Shown piece by piece: positions 18,594 through 28,810 of a stretch of 64,000 bases of DNA; the stretch's first letter is position 1, and every line of letters begins with the position of its first letter. The stretch is from NCBI GenBank assembly GCA_035695825.1, contig DASRRH010000019.1, positions 62,001-126,000 of the forward strand. The letters are read 5' to 3'. This DNA comes from JAKEFM01 sp035695825. Lineage in GTDB: Bacteria; Planctomycetota; UBA1135; JAKEFM01. Position numbers and translations under genes: made by a program. Under the pieces are notes generated by a model. The model worked only from the letters and a program-made list of their open reading frames with translations. It had not been told where the DNA came from and made no database searches.

Positions 18594-18619
18594 CATTTCG
18601 TTCGGGGGCATGGAGAAGC

Positions 18620-19354
18620 TTGGGAGCCCTTCGCACCGACGGCCGGAAGGCCGACCAGATCCGAACCGTCACGATCCGGCGGGGGTTCACGGCGTACGCG
18701 CCGGGCTCGGTCCTCTTCGAACTCGGCCGGACCCAGGTGCTCTGCACGGCGATGGTGACGGACGGCGTCCCGCCGTTCCTCCTCGGGATGGGGCAGGGGT
18801 GGCTCACGGCGGAGTACGCGATGCTCCCCTCCGCGACGCCCGGGCCGCGCCGGACGCGCGACGGCCGCGGCAACCGGCCGGACGGCCGGAGCATCGAGAT
18901 CCAGCGCCTCGTCGGCCGCGCGCTCCGCTCCGTCGTCGACCTCAAGGCCTTCCCCGACCGGACGATCTGGATCGACTGCGACGTGCTCCAGGCCGACGGC
19001 GGGACGCGCGTCGCGGCGATCACCGGCTCCTACGTCGCGCTCTACGACGCCGTGCTCGACCTCGACCACCAGCGGCTGCTGCGACGATGGCCGATCCAGA
19101 CCCAGGTCGCGGCCGTCTCGGTCGGCGTGGTCGGCGGCGTGCCCCTCGTCGACCTCTGCTACAAGGAGGATTCCGCGGCCGAGGTCGACATGAACGTGGT
19201 GATGACGGGCGCGGGGGATTTCGTCGAGGTCCAGGGGACAGCGGAGAAGAAGCCCTTCTCCCGGCCGCAGTTCGACGCGATGCTCGAGCTCGCCCGCGCG
19301 GGAGCGAGCCGCCTCTTCGAGGCGCAGGCCTCGGCGCTCGGTCTCGCCCGCTAG
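18620..19354 (+). CDS. rph: Ribonuclease PH
   Basis: A 244-residue phosphorolytic 3'-5' exoribonuclease that trims tRNA 3' ends. It has the full family length and the signatures RTDGRKADQIR, GWLTAEYAMLPSATP, and SIEIQRLVGRALRSVVDL followed by TIWIDCDVLQADGGTR. The start is TTG 18620, preceded by GGAG; a nearby ATG at 18610 is out of frame. It heads the operon rph-rdgB-lepA-lepB. The rph-rdgB pairing is common in bacteria. Confidence 0.95.
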   Translation: MGALRTDGRKADQIRTVTIRRGFTAYAPGSVLFELGRTQVLCTAMVTDGVPPFLLGMGQGWLTAEYAMLPSATPGPRRTRDGRGNRPDGRSIEIQRLVGRALRSVVDLKAFPDRTIWIDCDVLQADGGTRVAAITGSYVALYDAVLDLDHQRLLRRWPIQTQVAAVSVGVVGGVPLVDLCYKEDSAAEVDMNVVMTGAGDFVEVQGTAEKKPFSRPQFDAMLELARAGASRLFEAQASALGLAR

Positions 19355-19371
19355 GGCCGGACCCGTCCCCG

Positions 19372-20001
19372 ATGTCCCCCACGATCGAGATCGTGGTCGC
19401 GAGCCGCAATCGGAAGAAGGCGGCCGAGCTCGGCCGCTTCCTCGCGAGGCTCCCCGTCCGCACGCTCGACGCGGACGAGGCGGGGGGGAACGTCCAGGTC
19501 GAGGAGGACGGGGAGACCTTCGCCGCGAACGCGGCGAAGAAGGCCGCGGCCTTCGCGCGCGCCTGCGGCCGCTGGGCTCTCGGGGACGACTCGGGCCTGT
19601 GCGTCGACGCGCTCGGGGGCGCGCCCGGCGTTCGCTCGGCGCGATTCGCCGGGGAGAAGGCCAACGACTTCGCCAACAACCGGAAGCTCCTCGCCGAGCT
19701 CGCGGGGATCCCCGCCGAGCGGCGCACGGCCCGGTTCGTCTGCTCGCTCGCCCTCGCCGACCCGACGGGGACGATCCGGCTCGCCGTCGAGGGGAGCGCG
19801 GAGGGGCGGGTCCTCGCGGCCCCGCGCGGGGTCGGGGGGTTCGGCTACGATCCCCTCTTCCTCTATGCTCCCCTCGGGCGGACCTTCGCCGAGCTCCCCC
19901 CCGAGGAGAAGGACCGCGTGAGCCACCGGGGCGTCGCGCTCCGCGCGCTCGCCGCGGGGCTCGTCCCCCTCCTCGGTTCCGGCGGGGCGCCGCCGGGCTG
20001 A
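19372..20001 (+). CDS. rdgB: XTP/dITP pyrophosphatase (HAM1 family)
   Basis: A 209-residue protein that removes non-canonical purine triphosphates (ITP, dITP, XTP) from the nucleotide pool. It begins with the nucleotide-binding VVASRNRKKAAEL and contains ETFAANAAKKAAAFA, WALGDDSGLCVDALGGAPGV, GFGYDPLF and SHRGVALRAL, all standard for the family. ATG 19372 lies 17 nt after rph. Longer upstream frames are covered by rph on the same strand. Confidence 0.94.
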   Translation: MSPTIEIVVASRNRKKAAELGRFLARLPVRTLDADEAGGNVQVEEDGETFAANAAKKAAAFARACGRWALGDDSGLCVDALGGAPGVRSARFAGEKANDFANNRKLLAELAGIPAERRTARFVCSLALADPTGTIRLAVEGSAEGRVLAAPRGVGGFGYDPLFLYAPLGRTFAELPPEEKDRVSHRGVALRALAAGLVPLLGSGGAPPG

Positions 20002-20004
20002 ACC

Positions 20005-21824
<1,820 letters not shown>

Positions 21825-21825
<1 letters not shown>

Positions 21826-23288
21826 TGGGACCGGAGCGCCCGCCGGACGCGGCCGAGGGGGATCGCCGCCTCCTCCCCGAGTCGCGCCGCAAGCGCCACC
21901 CCTGGCGCGAGAACCTCGAGACCCTCTCGGTCGCCGTCGTCCTCGCCCTCACGCTCAAGGTCTACGCCGTCGAGGCGTACAAGATCCCGACCGGGTCGAT
22001 GCAGCCGACCCTGATGGGGAGCGACGAGGCCGGGATCTATGACCGGATCCTCGTCGACAAGCTCGTCTACCAGCTCCGCGACCCCCGGCGCTGGGAGGTC
22101 GTCGTGTTCCGCTTCCCGCTCGACCTCCTCAAGAACTACGTCAAGCGGATCGTCGGGGTCGGCCCCGAGCGGATCCGCATCGAGAACGGGGACGTCTTCC
22201 GCCGGGGGACGGACCGCGACGAGTGGGAGATCCTGCGCAAGCCCCGCTCCGTCCAGGAGGCGATCTGGAAGGAGGTCTACCGCGGGCCGCAGGAGGAGGA
22301 GGACGCCTTCCGGTCGTGGCGGAAGGAGTCCGGCCGCTGGAGCCTCGAGGGCGGCCGGATCCGCGCGGACGGGGAGGGACGGCTCCGGTTCGTCCCCCGT
22401 CGCGGCGAGAGCGTCCGGGACGTCTACACGGACGGCTACCCGGCGTCCGTCGCGCGGTTGATCGGGCGCCGCCCCCGTCCCGACCGCTCGGACGTCCCCG
22501 ACCTGCGCCTCTCGGCGACGGTCCGGCCCGAGCCGGACTTCGCGGGGGCGCGGTTCGTGATCCAGGCCGGCGTCGACACCTACGAGGCCTCCTTCCCGGG
22601 TCCGGCCTCGGGGGGCGCAAGGGGCTTTCTCCGTCGCTCGGTGGCGGGCAACGGAGAGGGGAAGGAGATCGCGCTCGAAGGGGTGCGCCTCGAGGCGGGG
22701 CGGGAGGCGCGCCTCTCCCTCGCCCACGTGGACGGCGCGCTCGAGGCCGGGGTGGCAGGGCGGACGTTCCGGTTCGAATGGCCCGAGGACCCCGACCGAG
22801 ACTTCGGCCGAGGCAACCGCGTCGCGATCGCGGCCGAGGGGGGGCGGGCGGAGTTCCGAGACCTGCGCCTCGAGCGGGACGTCTACTACACGAAGGACGG
22901 GGGGGTCACGAGCGAGTTCATCCCGGAGGGGCGGTACTTCATGCTCGGGGACAACACGCAAAACAGCGCCGACAGCCGAGCCTGGGAGTCGGTGACGCTC
23001 GTCCTGCGCGAGCCGATCGACGGGCGCACGGAGCTCCGAGGGAACTACCGGGCCGACCCCAACTTCGCCGAGGCGAACCCGCGGGACATCCCGCGCCCGG
23101 GCGGCTTCGTCCGCCTCTTCACGGACTACCTGGGCGAGATCTACCGGATCCCGACCGACAAGGTCGTGGAGTCTCCGCGCACCCCCGAACCCTACGTCCG
23201 CCGCGAGCAGATCCTGGGCCGGGCGCTCGTCGTGTTCTGGCCCGTTCCCCCCGTCGCTCCGGCGCTGCGGTGGAAGCTCGTCCGTTGA
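21825..23288 (+). CDS. lepB: Signal peptidase I with a ~240-residue insertion
   Basis: A 487-residue protein; family members usually have 170-320. Residues 33-50 form the membrane anchor. The catalytic serine is S58 in IPTGSMQPTL and the catalytic lysine K107 in NYVKRIVGVGPERI. Box D/E, with GDNTQNSADSR at 375-385, lies far away because about 240 residues are inserted after the lysine box. The insert contains a region like a concanavalin/LamG sandwich (ARFVIQAGVDTYEASF, then NRVAIAAEGGRAEFRDLRL). All catalytic residues remain, so the enzyme should still cleave signal peptides of exported proteins at the outer face of the membrane. The ATG overlaps the lepA stop (TGATG). Confidence 0.92.
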
Positions 23289-23600
23289 GGGTCCGTCTCC
23301 CTCCCCCCGGGTTATCCACAGCGGGACTTGCGACCGGTGCCGCCCTCGGACCGCTCGCCGCAAGCCCCCTCGGCCCGCCTGCCGCTCGGGGATCCTGGAC
23401 CCACAGGCTTTCCACAATTCCTCCCGGAAGCTGCAGCTCGTTGCGCTCCAGTCGGTTGTGGTGTCGCCCTCATTTCCCCCACTCGGAGACCGCCGCGGAA
23501 CCCGCTACTTTCCTCGCGTCTGCGGCTGCCCCGGGCGTCGGGGCTTTCGCCCACGGCCGCCCTCGCGTCCACGGATTCTCCACACCGGAGGCTCCGGGCC
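23289..23600. promoter_or_regulatory. Intergenic region with DnaA-box-like 9-mers
   Basis: 312 bp with no gene. TTATCCACA, the exact consensus DnaA box, lies at 23312-23320. Near matches CTTTCCACA (23408-23416) and TTCTCCACA (23576-23584) lie on the same strand. The last is just before the ribosome site of the ABC transporter gene. This may be a DnaA-responsive promoter or a DnaA-titration site; no dnaA or dnaN gene is in the window. Confidence 0.4.
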
Positions 23601-24407
23601 TTGGCGCCTGAAGAGCTCCTCCGGGTCGAAGGGCTGGTCAAGGCGTTTCGCGGGCGGCGCGTCGTAAACGGAGTTTCTTTCAAAGTCTGCGTCGGCGAGG
23701 TCGTCGGCCTCCTCGGGCCGAACGGCGCCGGGAAGACGACCTCCTTCCGGATGACCATCGGCATGGTCCGCCCCGACGCGGGATCCGTTCATCTCCTCGG
23801 CCAGAAGGTGACGAAGGCGCCGATGTACCGGCGCGCGCGGCTCGGCATGGGCTACCTGGCGCAGGAGCCCTCGGTCTTCCGTCGGATGACCGTCGTCGAG
23901 AACCTCCTCGCCATCCTCGAGATGCGCGGACTCTCTCGCGTCGAGCAGCGGCGTCGTGCCGACGCGCTGCTCGAGGAGTTCGGCCTCGCGCACCTCCGCG
24001 CAGGCCGCGCCGAGACGCTCTCGGGCGGGGAATGCCGGCGCCTGGAGATCGCGCGCGCTCTCGCGAGCGAGCCGCGCCTGCTCCTCCTCGACGAGCCCTT
24101 CTCGGGGATCGATCCGATCACCGTCCAGGAGATCCAGGCGATCCTCCTCGCGCTGCGCGGCCGCGGCATCGGGATCCTCCTGACGGACCACAACGTCCGG
24201 GACACCCTCGAGATCACGCAGCGCGCCTACATCATCGACCACGGAGAGATCCTCCTCGAAGGCGCGCCCGAGAAGGTGGTTGCCGACGAGCGGGTGCGCC
24301 GCGTCTACCTCGGCGACCGCTTCGACGTGGGGCCGCGCGGGGTGACCCCCGCCGAGGAGGCCCGGCTCACGGAGGAGGCGAGCCCCGCCGAGGGACCGGA
24401 CCTCTAG
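23601..24407 (+). CDS. lptB: LPS export ABC transporter ATP-binding protein
   Basis: A 268-residue ATPase. Walker A is GPNGAGKT at 39-46, followed by the signature LSGGE, Walker B LLLLDEPFSG, and the LptB-typical FSGIDPITVQEIQ and LLTDHNVRDTLEIT followed by AYIIDHGEIL. In the family it powers extraction of lipopolysaccharide from the inner membrane with LptFG and delivery to the outer membrane. The C-terminus has a ~25-residue acidic tail beyond the usual end. I chose TTG 23601 because a GGAGG lies 9 nt upstream and the preceding DNA reads as non-coding. Its presence argues for a cell with an outer membrane. Confidence 0.9.
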   Translation: MAPEELLRVEGLVKAFRGRRVVNGVSFKVCVGEVVGLLGPNGAGKTTSFRMTIGMVRPDAGSVHLLGQKVTKAPMYRRARLGMGYLAQEPSVFRRMTVVENLLAILEMRGLSRVEQRRRADALLEEFGLAHLRAGRAETLSGGECRRLEIARALASEPRLLLLDEPFSGIDPITVQEIQAILLALRGRGIGILLTDHNVRDTLEITQRAYIIDHGEILLEGAPEKVVADERVRRVYLGDRFDVGPRGVTPAEEARLTEEASPAEGPDL

Positions 24408-24519
24408 GCGCGCCACCGGGCGCCTCCTCCCGCGGGGCCCTTCCGGCTCCCCCGCGGACTCACCTCCGCCGGTCCGGGCGTCCGATAGGGGAGACGCTCT
24501 CTCTGGGGAAAGAGGCCCG

Positions 24520-25617
24520 TTGCACCCGTCGATCGCCCTTCCGGATCTTCCGCCGGTCCTGCCGGCTTCGAGCGCCGCGATCCGCGCGCGCGCGCGGATC
24601 CTCCTCCTCGACGACGAGCGGGCCGTCCGGCGGGCTCTCGGGATCTTCCTCCGCCGGCGGGGCTTCACCGTCCTCGAGTCGGGGGAGGTGGACGAGGCCC
24701 TCGAGCTCCTGGCGCGGGAGCCGATCGGCGCCGTCGTCGCCGACCTCGAGCTCCCGGGCGCCGGGGGCGTCGCGTTCCTCGAGGCGGCGAGGGAACGCCG
24801 CCCCGACGTCGAGGTCCTCTTCGCCACGGGCCGCCCCGAGCCGCACGTCGCCTACGAGGCCCTGAGGCAAGGGGCCTGCGAGGTGCTGCGCAAACCCTTC
24901 CTCTTCGACGACGCGGAGCGGGCCCTCGAACGGGCGCTCGAGCGGCGGGAGCTTCGGGAGAAGACCCTCGAGCTGGAGCGGCTCCGCGAGCGCGAGCGCG
25001 TCGGGCACGAGCACACGATGGAGGTGCTCGTCGCCATGGCGAGCCTCCTCGACGCGAAGAGCAAGTACACCCGCGAGCACAGCGACCGGGTCCAGATCTA
25101 CGGGACCCGGCTCGCCGAGGCGGCGGGGCTTCCCGACGAGCGCGTGCGGATGGTCGGCTTCGGCGGGAAGATCCACGACCTCGGGAAGGTCGGGATCCCC
25201 GACTCGATCCTGAACAAGGCGGGCCCGCTGACCGCGGAGGAGCGGCGCACGATCGAAAAACATCCCTCGGTCGGGGAGCAGTGCCTCGCCCCGCTGCCGG
25301 CCATGCGACCGTTCGTCGGCATGGTCGGGGGGCACCACGAGAACCTCGACGGATCGGGCTACCCGCGCGGCCTCGTCGGTCGGGACACGCCGGTCGAGAC
25401 CCGGATCCTCCGGATCGTCGACTACTTCGACGCGATCACCTCCGTCCGCCCGTACCGCGATCCGATGAGCGCCGGGGAAGCCGTCGAGGTCCTGCGCCGC
25501 GAGAAGGGGCGCGTCCTCGACCCCGACCTCGTCGAGCTGTTCCTGGACAAGGCGCTCCCCTCCGTCGCGTCCGCTCCCGCGACGGCGGCGTTCCGCGGAC
25601 CGCGCGGGAACTCCTAG
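24520..25617 (+). CDS. Response regulator with HD-GYP phosphodiesterase domain
   Basis: A 365-residue protein. An N-terminal receiver domain at about residues 26-145 carries the acidic pair in LLLDDERAVRR, the phospho-acceptor aspartate in VVADLELPG and the lysine in LRKPF. A helical linker leads to an HD-GYP domain at about 165-355 with HSDRV, KIHDLGKVGIPD and GGHHENLDGSGYP, all metal ligands in place. Such proteins degrade cyclic-di-GMP under control of phosphorylation. No partner histidine kinase is adjacent. The start is TTG 24520 after AAAGAGG. Confidence 0.93.
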   Translation: MHPSIALPDLPPVLPASSAAIRARARILLLDDERAVRRALGIFLRRRGFTVLESGEVDEALELLAREPIGAVVADLELPGAGGVAFLEAARERRPDVEVLFATGRPEPHVAYEALRQGACEVLRKPFLFDDAERALERALERRELREKTLELERLRERERVGHEHTMEVLVAMASLLDAKSKYTREHSDRVQIYGTRLAEAAGLPDERVRMVGFGGKIHDLGKVGIPDSILNKAGPLTAEERRTIEKHPSVGEQCLAPLPAMRPFVGMVGGHHENLDGSGYPRGLVGRDTPVETRILRIVDYFDAITSVRPYRDPMSAGEAVEVLRREKGRVLDPDLVELFLDKALPSVASAPATAAFRGPRGNS

Positions 25618-25673
25618 TCCGCCGGATTGCGTCGCCTCCGGCGGCCGCCTATCCTCGCCGCCCCTTCGCCGCC

Positions 25674-26432
25674 ATGAACGTCGCCGTCTGCGTGAAGCGC
25701 GTCCCCGCCACGGACACGCGCATCCGAATCGCGCCGGACGGGCGCTCCCTCGACCTGCAGGGCGTCGAGTTCGTCCTCAATCCCTACGACGAGTTCGCGG
25801 TCGAGGAGGGACTGAGGCTGCGCGAGAAGGCGGGCTCGGGGGAGGTCGTCGTCCTCACGCTCGGGCCCACGGAGGCGCAGAAGGAGCTCCGGACCTGCCT
25901 CGCGATGGGGGCCGACCGCGCGGTCCTCCTCAAGGACGACGCGTTGGCCGCGCGCGACGGCTTCGCGATCGCCTCGATCCTCGCCGGGGCGCTGAAGGGG
26001 GTTTCCTTCGACCTCCTCCTCTTCGGCAAGCAGGCGGTCGACTCCGACGGCGCGCAGGTCGGCGGGATGACGGCGACCCTCCTCGGCCTCCCCTGCATCG
26101 GCGAGGTCGTGAAGGTCGAGGTCCTCGAGGGCAAGCGGTTGCGCGCCGAGCGCGAGGTCGAGGGGGGGCGCGAGGTCGTCGAGGCGACCCTCCCCTGCGC
26201 CCTCACCGCGCAGAAGGGACTGAACGAGCCGCGCTACGCGAGCCTGAAGGGGATCATGGCGGCGAAGAAGAAGCCGATCGAGGAGCCGCCGCTCACGCAG
26301 GTCGAGCCGCGGCTCGTGGTCCTCGAGATGACGCTCCCTCCCCCCCGGCCGCCGGGTCGGATCGTCGGGAAGGGGGCGGCCGCGGTCCCCGAGCTCATCC
26401 GGCTGCTTCGCGAGGAGGCGAAGGTCCTCTAG
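25674..26432 (+). CDS. etfB: Electron transfer flavoprotein beta subunit
   Basis: A 252-residue protein of normal length. It begins MNVAVCVKRVPATDTRIRI and contains the AMP-binding region (LLLFGKQAVDSDGAQVGGMT) and the C-terminal TLPCALTAQKGLNEPRYASL typical of EtfB. With EtfA it carries electrons from acyl-CoA dehydrogenases to the quinone pool through ETF:quinone oxidoreductase. Only 3 nt separate it from etfA. ATG 25674 is preceded by a weak site only. Confidence 0.95.
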   Translation: MNVAVCVKRVPATDTRIRIAPDGRSLDLQGVEFVLNPYDEFAVEEGLRLREKAGSGEVVVLTLGPTEAQKELRTCLAMGADRAVLLKDDALAARDGFAIASILAGALKGVSFDLLLFGKQAVDSDGAQVGGMTATLLGLPCIGEVVKVEVLEGKRLRAEREVEGGREVVEATLPCALTAQKGLNEPRYASLKGIMAAKKKPIEEPPLTQVEPRLVVLEMTLPPPRPPGRIVGKGAAAVPELIRLLREEAKVL

Positions 26433-26435
26433 GCC

Positions 26436-27422
26436 GTGCCCGGCGTCCTCGCGTTCGTCGAAGTGCGGGACGGGGCTCCCCGCAAGGCCTCCCTGGAAGC
26501 CCTCTCGATCGCGGCGCAGGTCGCCTTTTCCCTCGGGGGCACGGCCGCCGCGGTGGCCGCGGGTCCGGACACGGCGCGCGCCTGCGGCGACCTCGGACGG
26601 TTCGGCGCGCGCCGCGCCTTCGCGTCCGGCGGCGCCGCCTTCGAGAAGGAGTCGCCCGACGCGTTCGTGGCCGCGGTCCTCAAGGCGGTGGGGGCCGTCG
26701 ACCCCGAGGCGGTCTTCTTCGCCGCGACCTCGAAGGGGAAGGACCTCGCGCCGCGCCTCGCCGCGAGCCTCGGCGTCCCGCTGGCCTCCGACTGCACGGA
26801 GGTCAAGGTCGAAGGGGGGCGCCTCCGGGCCCGCCGGCCGGTTTACGCCGGGAAGGCTTACGTCCTCGTCGAGTCGAGGGCGCGGCCTTTCGTCGCGACG
26901 CTGCGGCCGAACGTCTTTCCTCTGCGGGAATCTCCGGGGCTCTGTCCGGTCGAGCCGCTCGAGGTCGCCGCCCCTCCGGGGGGATTCCGGGCCGTCGTCC
27001 GGGAGGTCCTCGCCGCGTCCGAGGGGAAGCTCGACGTCGGGGAGGCGCCGGTCGTCGTCTCGGGCGGCCGCGGCATGAAGGGGCCCGAGCACTGGCACCT
27101 GATCGAGGAGCTCGCCGCGGCGTTCGGGACGGCGGCGACCGGCGCGTCCCGCGCGGTCGTGGACGCCGGCTGGCGCCCGCACGCCGAGCAGGTCGGGCAG
27201 ACGGGAAAGACCGTCGCGCCGATGCTCTACGTGGCCTGCGGGATCTCCGGGGCGATCCAGCACCTCGCCGGGATGCGCACCGCCAAGGTGATCGTCGCGA
27301 TCAACAAGGACCCCGACGCGCCGATCTTCAAGGTCGCGGACTACGGGATCGTCGGGGACGTCTTCGAGGTCGTGCCGGCGCTCGCGAAGGCGGTGCGCGA
27401 GGCGCGGGCGCAGTCGCGGTAG
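26436..27422 (+). CDS. etfA: Electron transfer flavoprotein alpha subunit
   Basis: A 328-residue FAD-binding partner of EtfB. The C-terminal FAD domain shows AAFGTAATGASRAVVDAG, EQVGQTGKTVAPMLYVACG, SGAIQHLAGM and IVAINKDPDAPIFKVADYG, all diagnostic. The start is GTG 26436. The two subunits form an operon. No acyl-CoA dehydrogenase or ETF dehydrogenase gene lies nearby. Confidence 0.96.
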   Translation: MPGVLAFVEVRDGAPRKASLEALSIAAQVAFSLGGTAAAVAAGPDTARACGDLGRFGARRAFASGGAAFEKESPDAFVAAVLKAVGAVDPEAVFFAATSKGKDLAPRLAASLGVPLASDCTEVKVEGGRLRARRPVYAGKAYVLVESRARPFVATLRPNVFPLRESPGLCPVEPLEVAAPPGGFRAVVREVLAASEGKLDVGEAPVVVSGGRGMKGPEHWHLIEELAAAFGTAATGASRAVVDAGWRPHAEQVGQTGKTVAPMLYVACGISGAIQHLAGMRTAKVIVAINKDPDAPIFKVADYGIVGDVFEVVPALAKAVREARAQSR

Positions 27423-27695
27423 ACCTTGCTCACCGGGCGTGCCTGGCGAAGACCCTTCGCCTCGCTCGGCGCTCCTTACGTCCGCCCGCCCGCCGCGCCC
27501 CCGGCGCTGCCGGGCCACCCGAGGTCGCCACGAGCCGCAGAGTACCGTCGGTGTCGACCGGGCGGCGGTCCGCTGGAGGGGTCCTTGTCGTCGCGGTAAC
27601 CGGAGTGGTAGTCACGGATACCGGTTCCGCGTAAGAGCGCGACTCGCATCCGATCTCCCATCCCGGCCCTCGGAAAACGGATCGGGATTCAAACA

Positions 27696-28556
27696 ATGTC
27701 CAAGAGGAACCTCGGACGGATCTCGTGGTTGTTCTCCTGCCTAGGGTTGGGTGCGGTCGCGTACGCGTCCATTCAGCCGACCGAGGAGCCGCTCCTCTTT
27801 CCGCCCCGCCCCGAGGGTCCCCTCGACCTGCGGCCGGAGTCGATGGCCCGCGACATTGCGACGCTCGGAGACGAGGACCCCGCCGCCCGGGGCGCGGCGG
27901 AGGCGAGACTCTTCTGGGCCGGGGAGGCGGCCCGCGATTCGCTCCGCCGAGCGGCGAAAGGGGCCGGCCTTCGCACGGAGGCCGCCGCCCGAGAATTCCT
28001 CCGACTCCTCGACCGAGCGGCGTCCCTGAAGCCGTCGAGCTTCGGGGTGAAGTTGCGTGGCTACGCCTACGTCGGCTCGAAGGTGCGCGACAGGGAGGCG
28101 CTCGGAGGCTACTGGGCCTCCGCGTACCTGCCCGGCCCGGTCCCCGGCTACGTCCGGGTCAGGCCGGGCGGAGTTCGCGTCGTCGCGAGGATCGACGACC
28201 TGACGGGCTTCCGCGGACGGTATCGGGGGATGCGGGTTCTTGTCGTGAACGCGGGACGCGAGAGGGTCTCCTTCGATGCCCAGGACAGCCGAATCGATCT
28301 CCTCCAGGAGGCGCGGGTCGAGAAGGGGGAGTGGAAGCCGATCGAGTATCTACCCTCGAGCTGGTGCGGGAACAGCTACCACCGCGTCTTCCTGGATCCA
28401 GGGGAATGCTGGACGCTGTCCGCGCCGCGATACGAGGGAGTCCTCCGCGCCCGGTTTCGCCTCCGTCTCGACAGGCGCGGCGAACCGCCCGTCTACTCCG
28501 AGGAGTTCGAGGGAAGCGTGAACCCCGAGCAGTTCACGAAGGAAGAGGAACACTAG
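27696..28556 (+). CDS. Small exported protein of unknown function
   Basis: A 286-residue protein. Residues 9-25 are a signal peptide or anchor (ISWLFSCLGLGAVAYA). A short helical region follows (about 48-110, EARLFWAGEAARDSLRRAAK), like the HEAT-type helices in planctomycete exported proteins. The second half is beta-rich (MRVLVVNAGRERVSFDAQDS, then FRLRLDRRGEPPVYS). There is no catalytic motif and I do not recognise the family. The preceding 273 bp hold no gene; they contain an AACCGG/CCGGTT inverted repeat near 27597-27628. Codon use is somewhat more AT-tolerant than in the etf genes. Confidence 0.65.
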   Translation: MSKRNLGRISWLFSCLGLGAVAYASIQPTEEPLLFPPRPEGPLDLRPESMARDIATLGDEDPAARGAAEARLFWAGEAARDSLRRAAKGAGLRTEAAAREFLRLLDRAASLKPSSFGVKLRGYAYVGSKVRDREALGGYWASAYLPGPVPGYVRVRPGGVRVVARIDDLTGFRGRYRGMRVLVVNAGRERVSFDAQDSRIDLLQEARVEKGEWKPIEYLPSSWCGNSYHRVFLDPGECWTLSAPRYEGVLRARFRLRLDRRGEPPVYSEEFEGSVNPEQFTKEEEH

Positions 28557-28604
28557 GCGAACGACTTCGGGGATCCCCAGGACCGCTGAGCCTCTTTCCC
28601 TCCC

Positions 28605-28680
28605 TGGTGGGCCGTGCAGGACTTGAACCTGCGACTTCCACCTTGTGACGATGGCGCTCTACCAACTGAGCTAACGGCCC
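28605..28680 (-). tRNA. tRNA-Val (anticodon CAC)
   Basis: The minus strand folds into a complete cloverleaf: acceptor GGGCCGT/ACGGCCC, D arm GCTC/GAGC, anticodon stem CCATC/GGTGG with loop GTCACAA, and T arm GCAGG-TTCAAGT-CCTGC. The anticodon CAC reads valine GUG. The 3' CCA is encoded (28605-28607). Confidence 0.96.
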
Positions 28681-28810
28681 GGGACGCGCGGCACCGTAGC
28701 ACCCTCCCGGGAACGCGACAAGCCGGTGCGTCTGGCGCGCGCGGCCGGTGCAGGTTAGCGTCGCTTGTGCGTCCCGGTTCCGCCCCGGGTCGCCCGCTGG
28801 AGGAAGAAGA

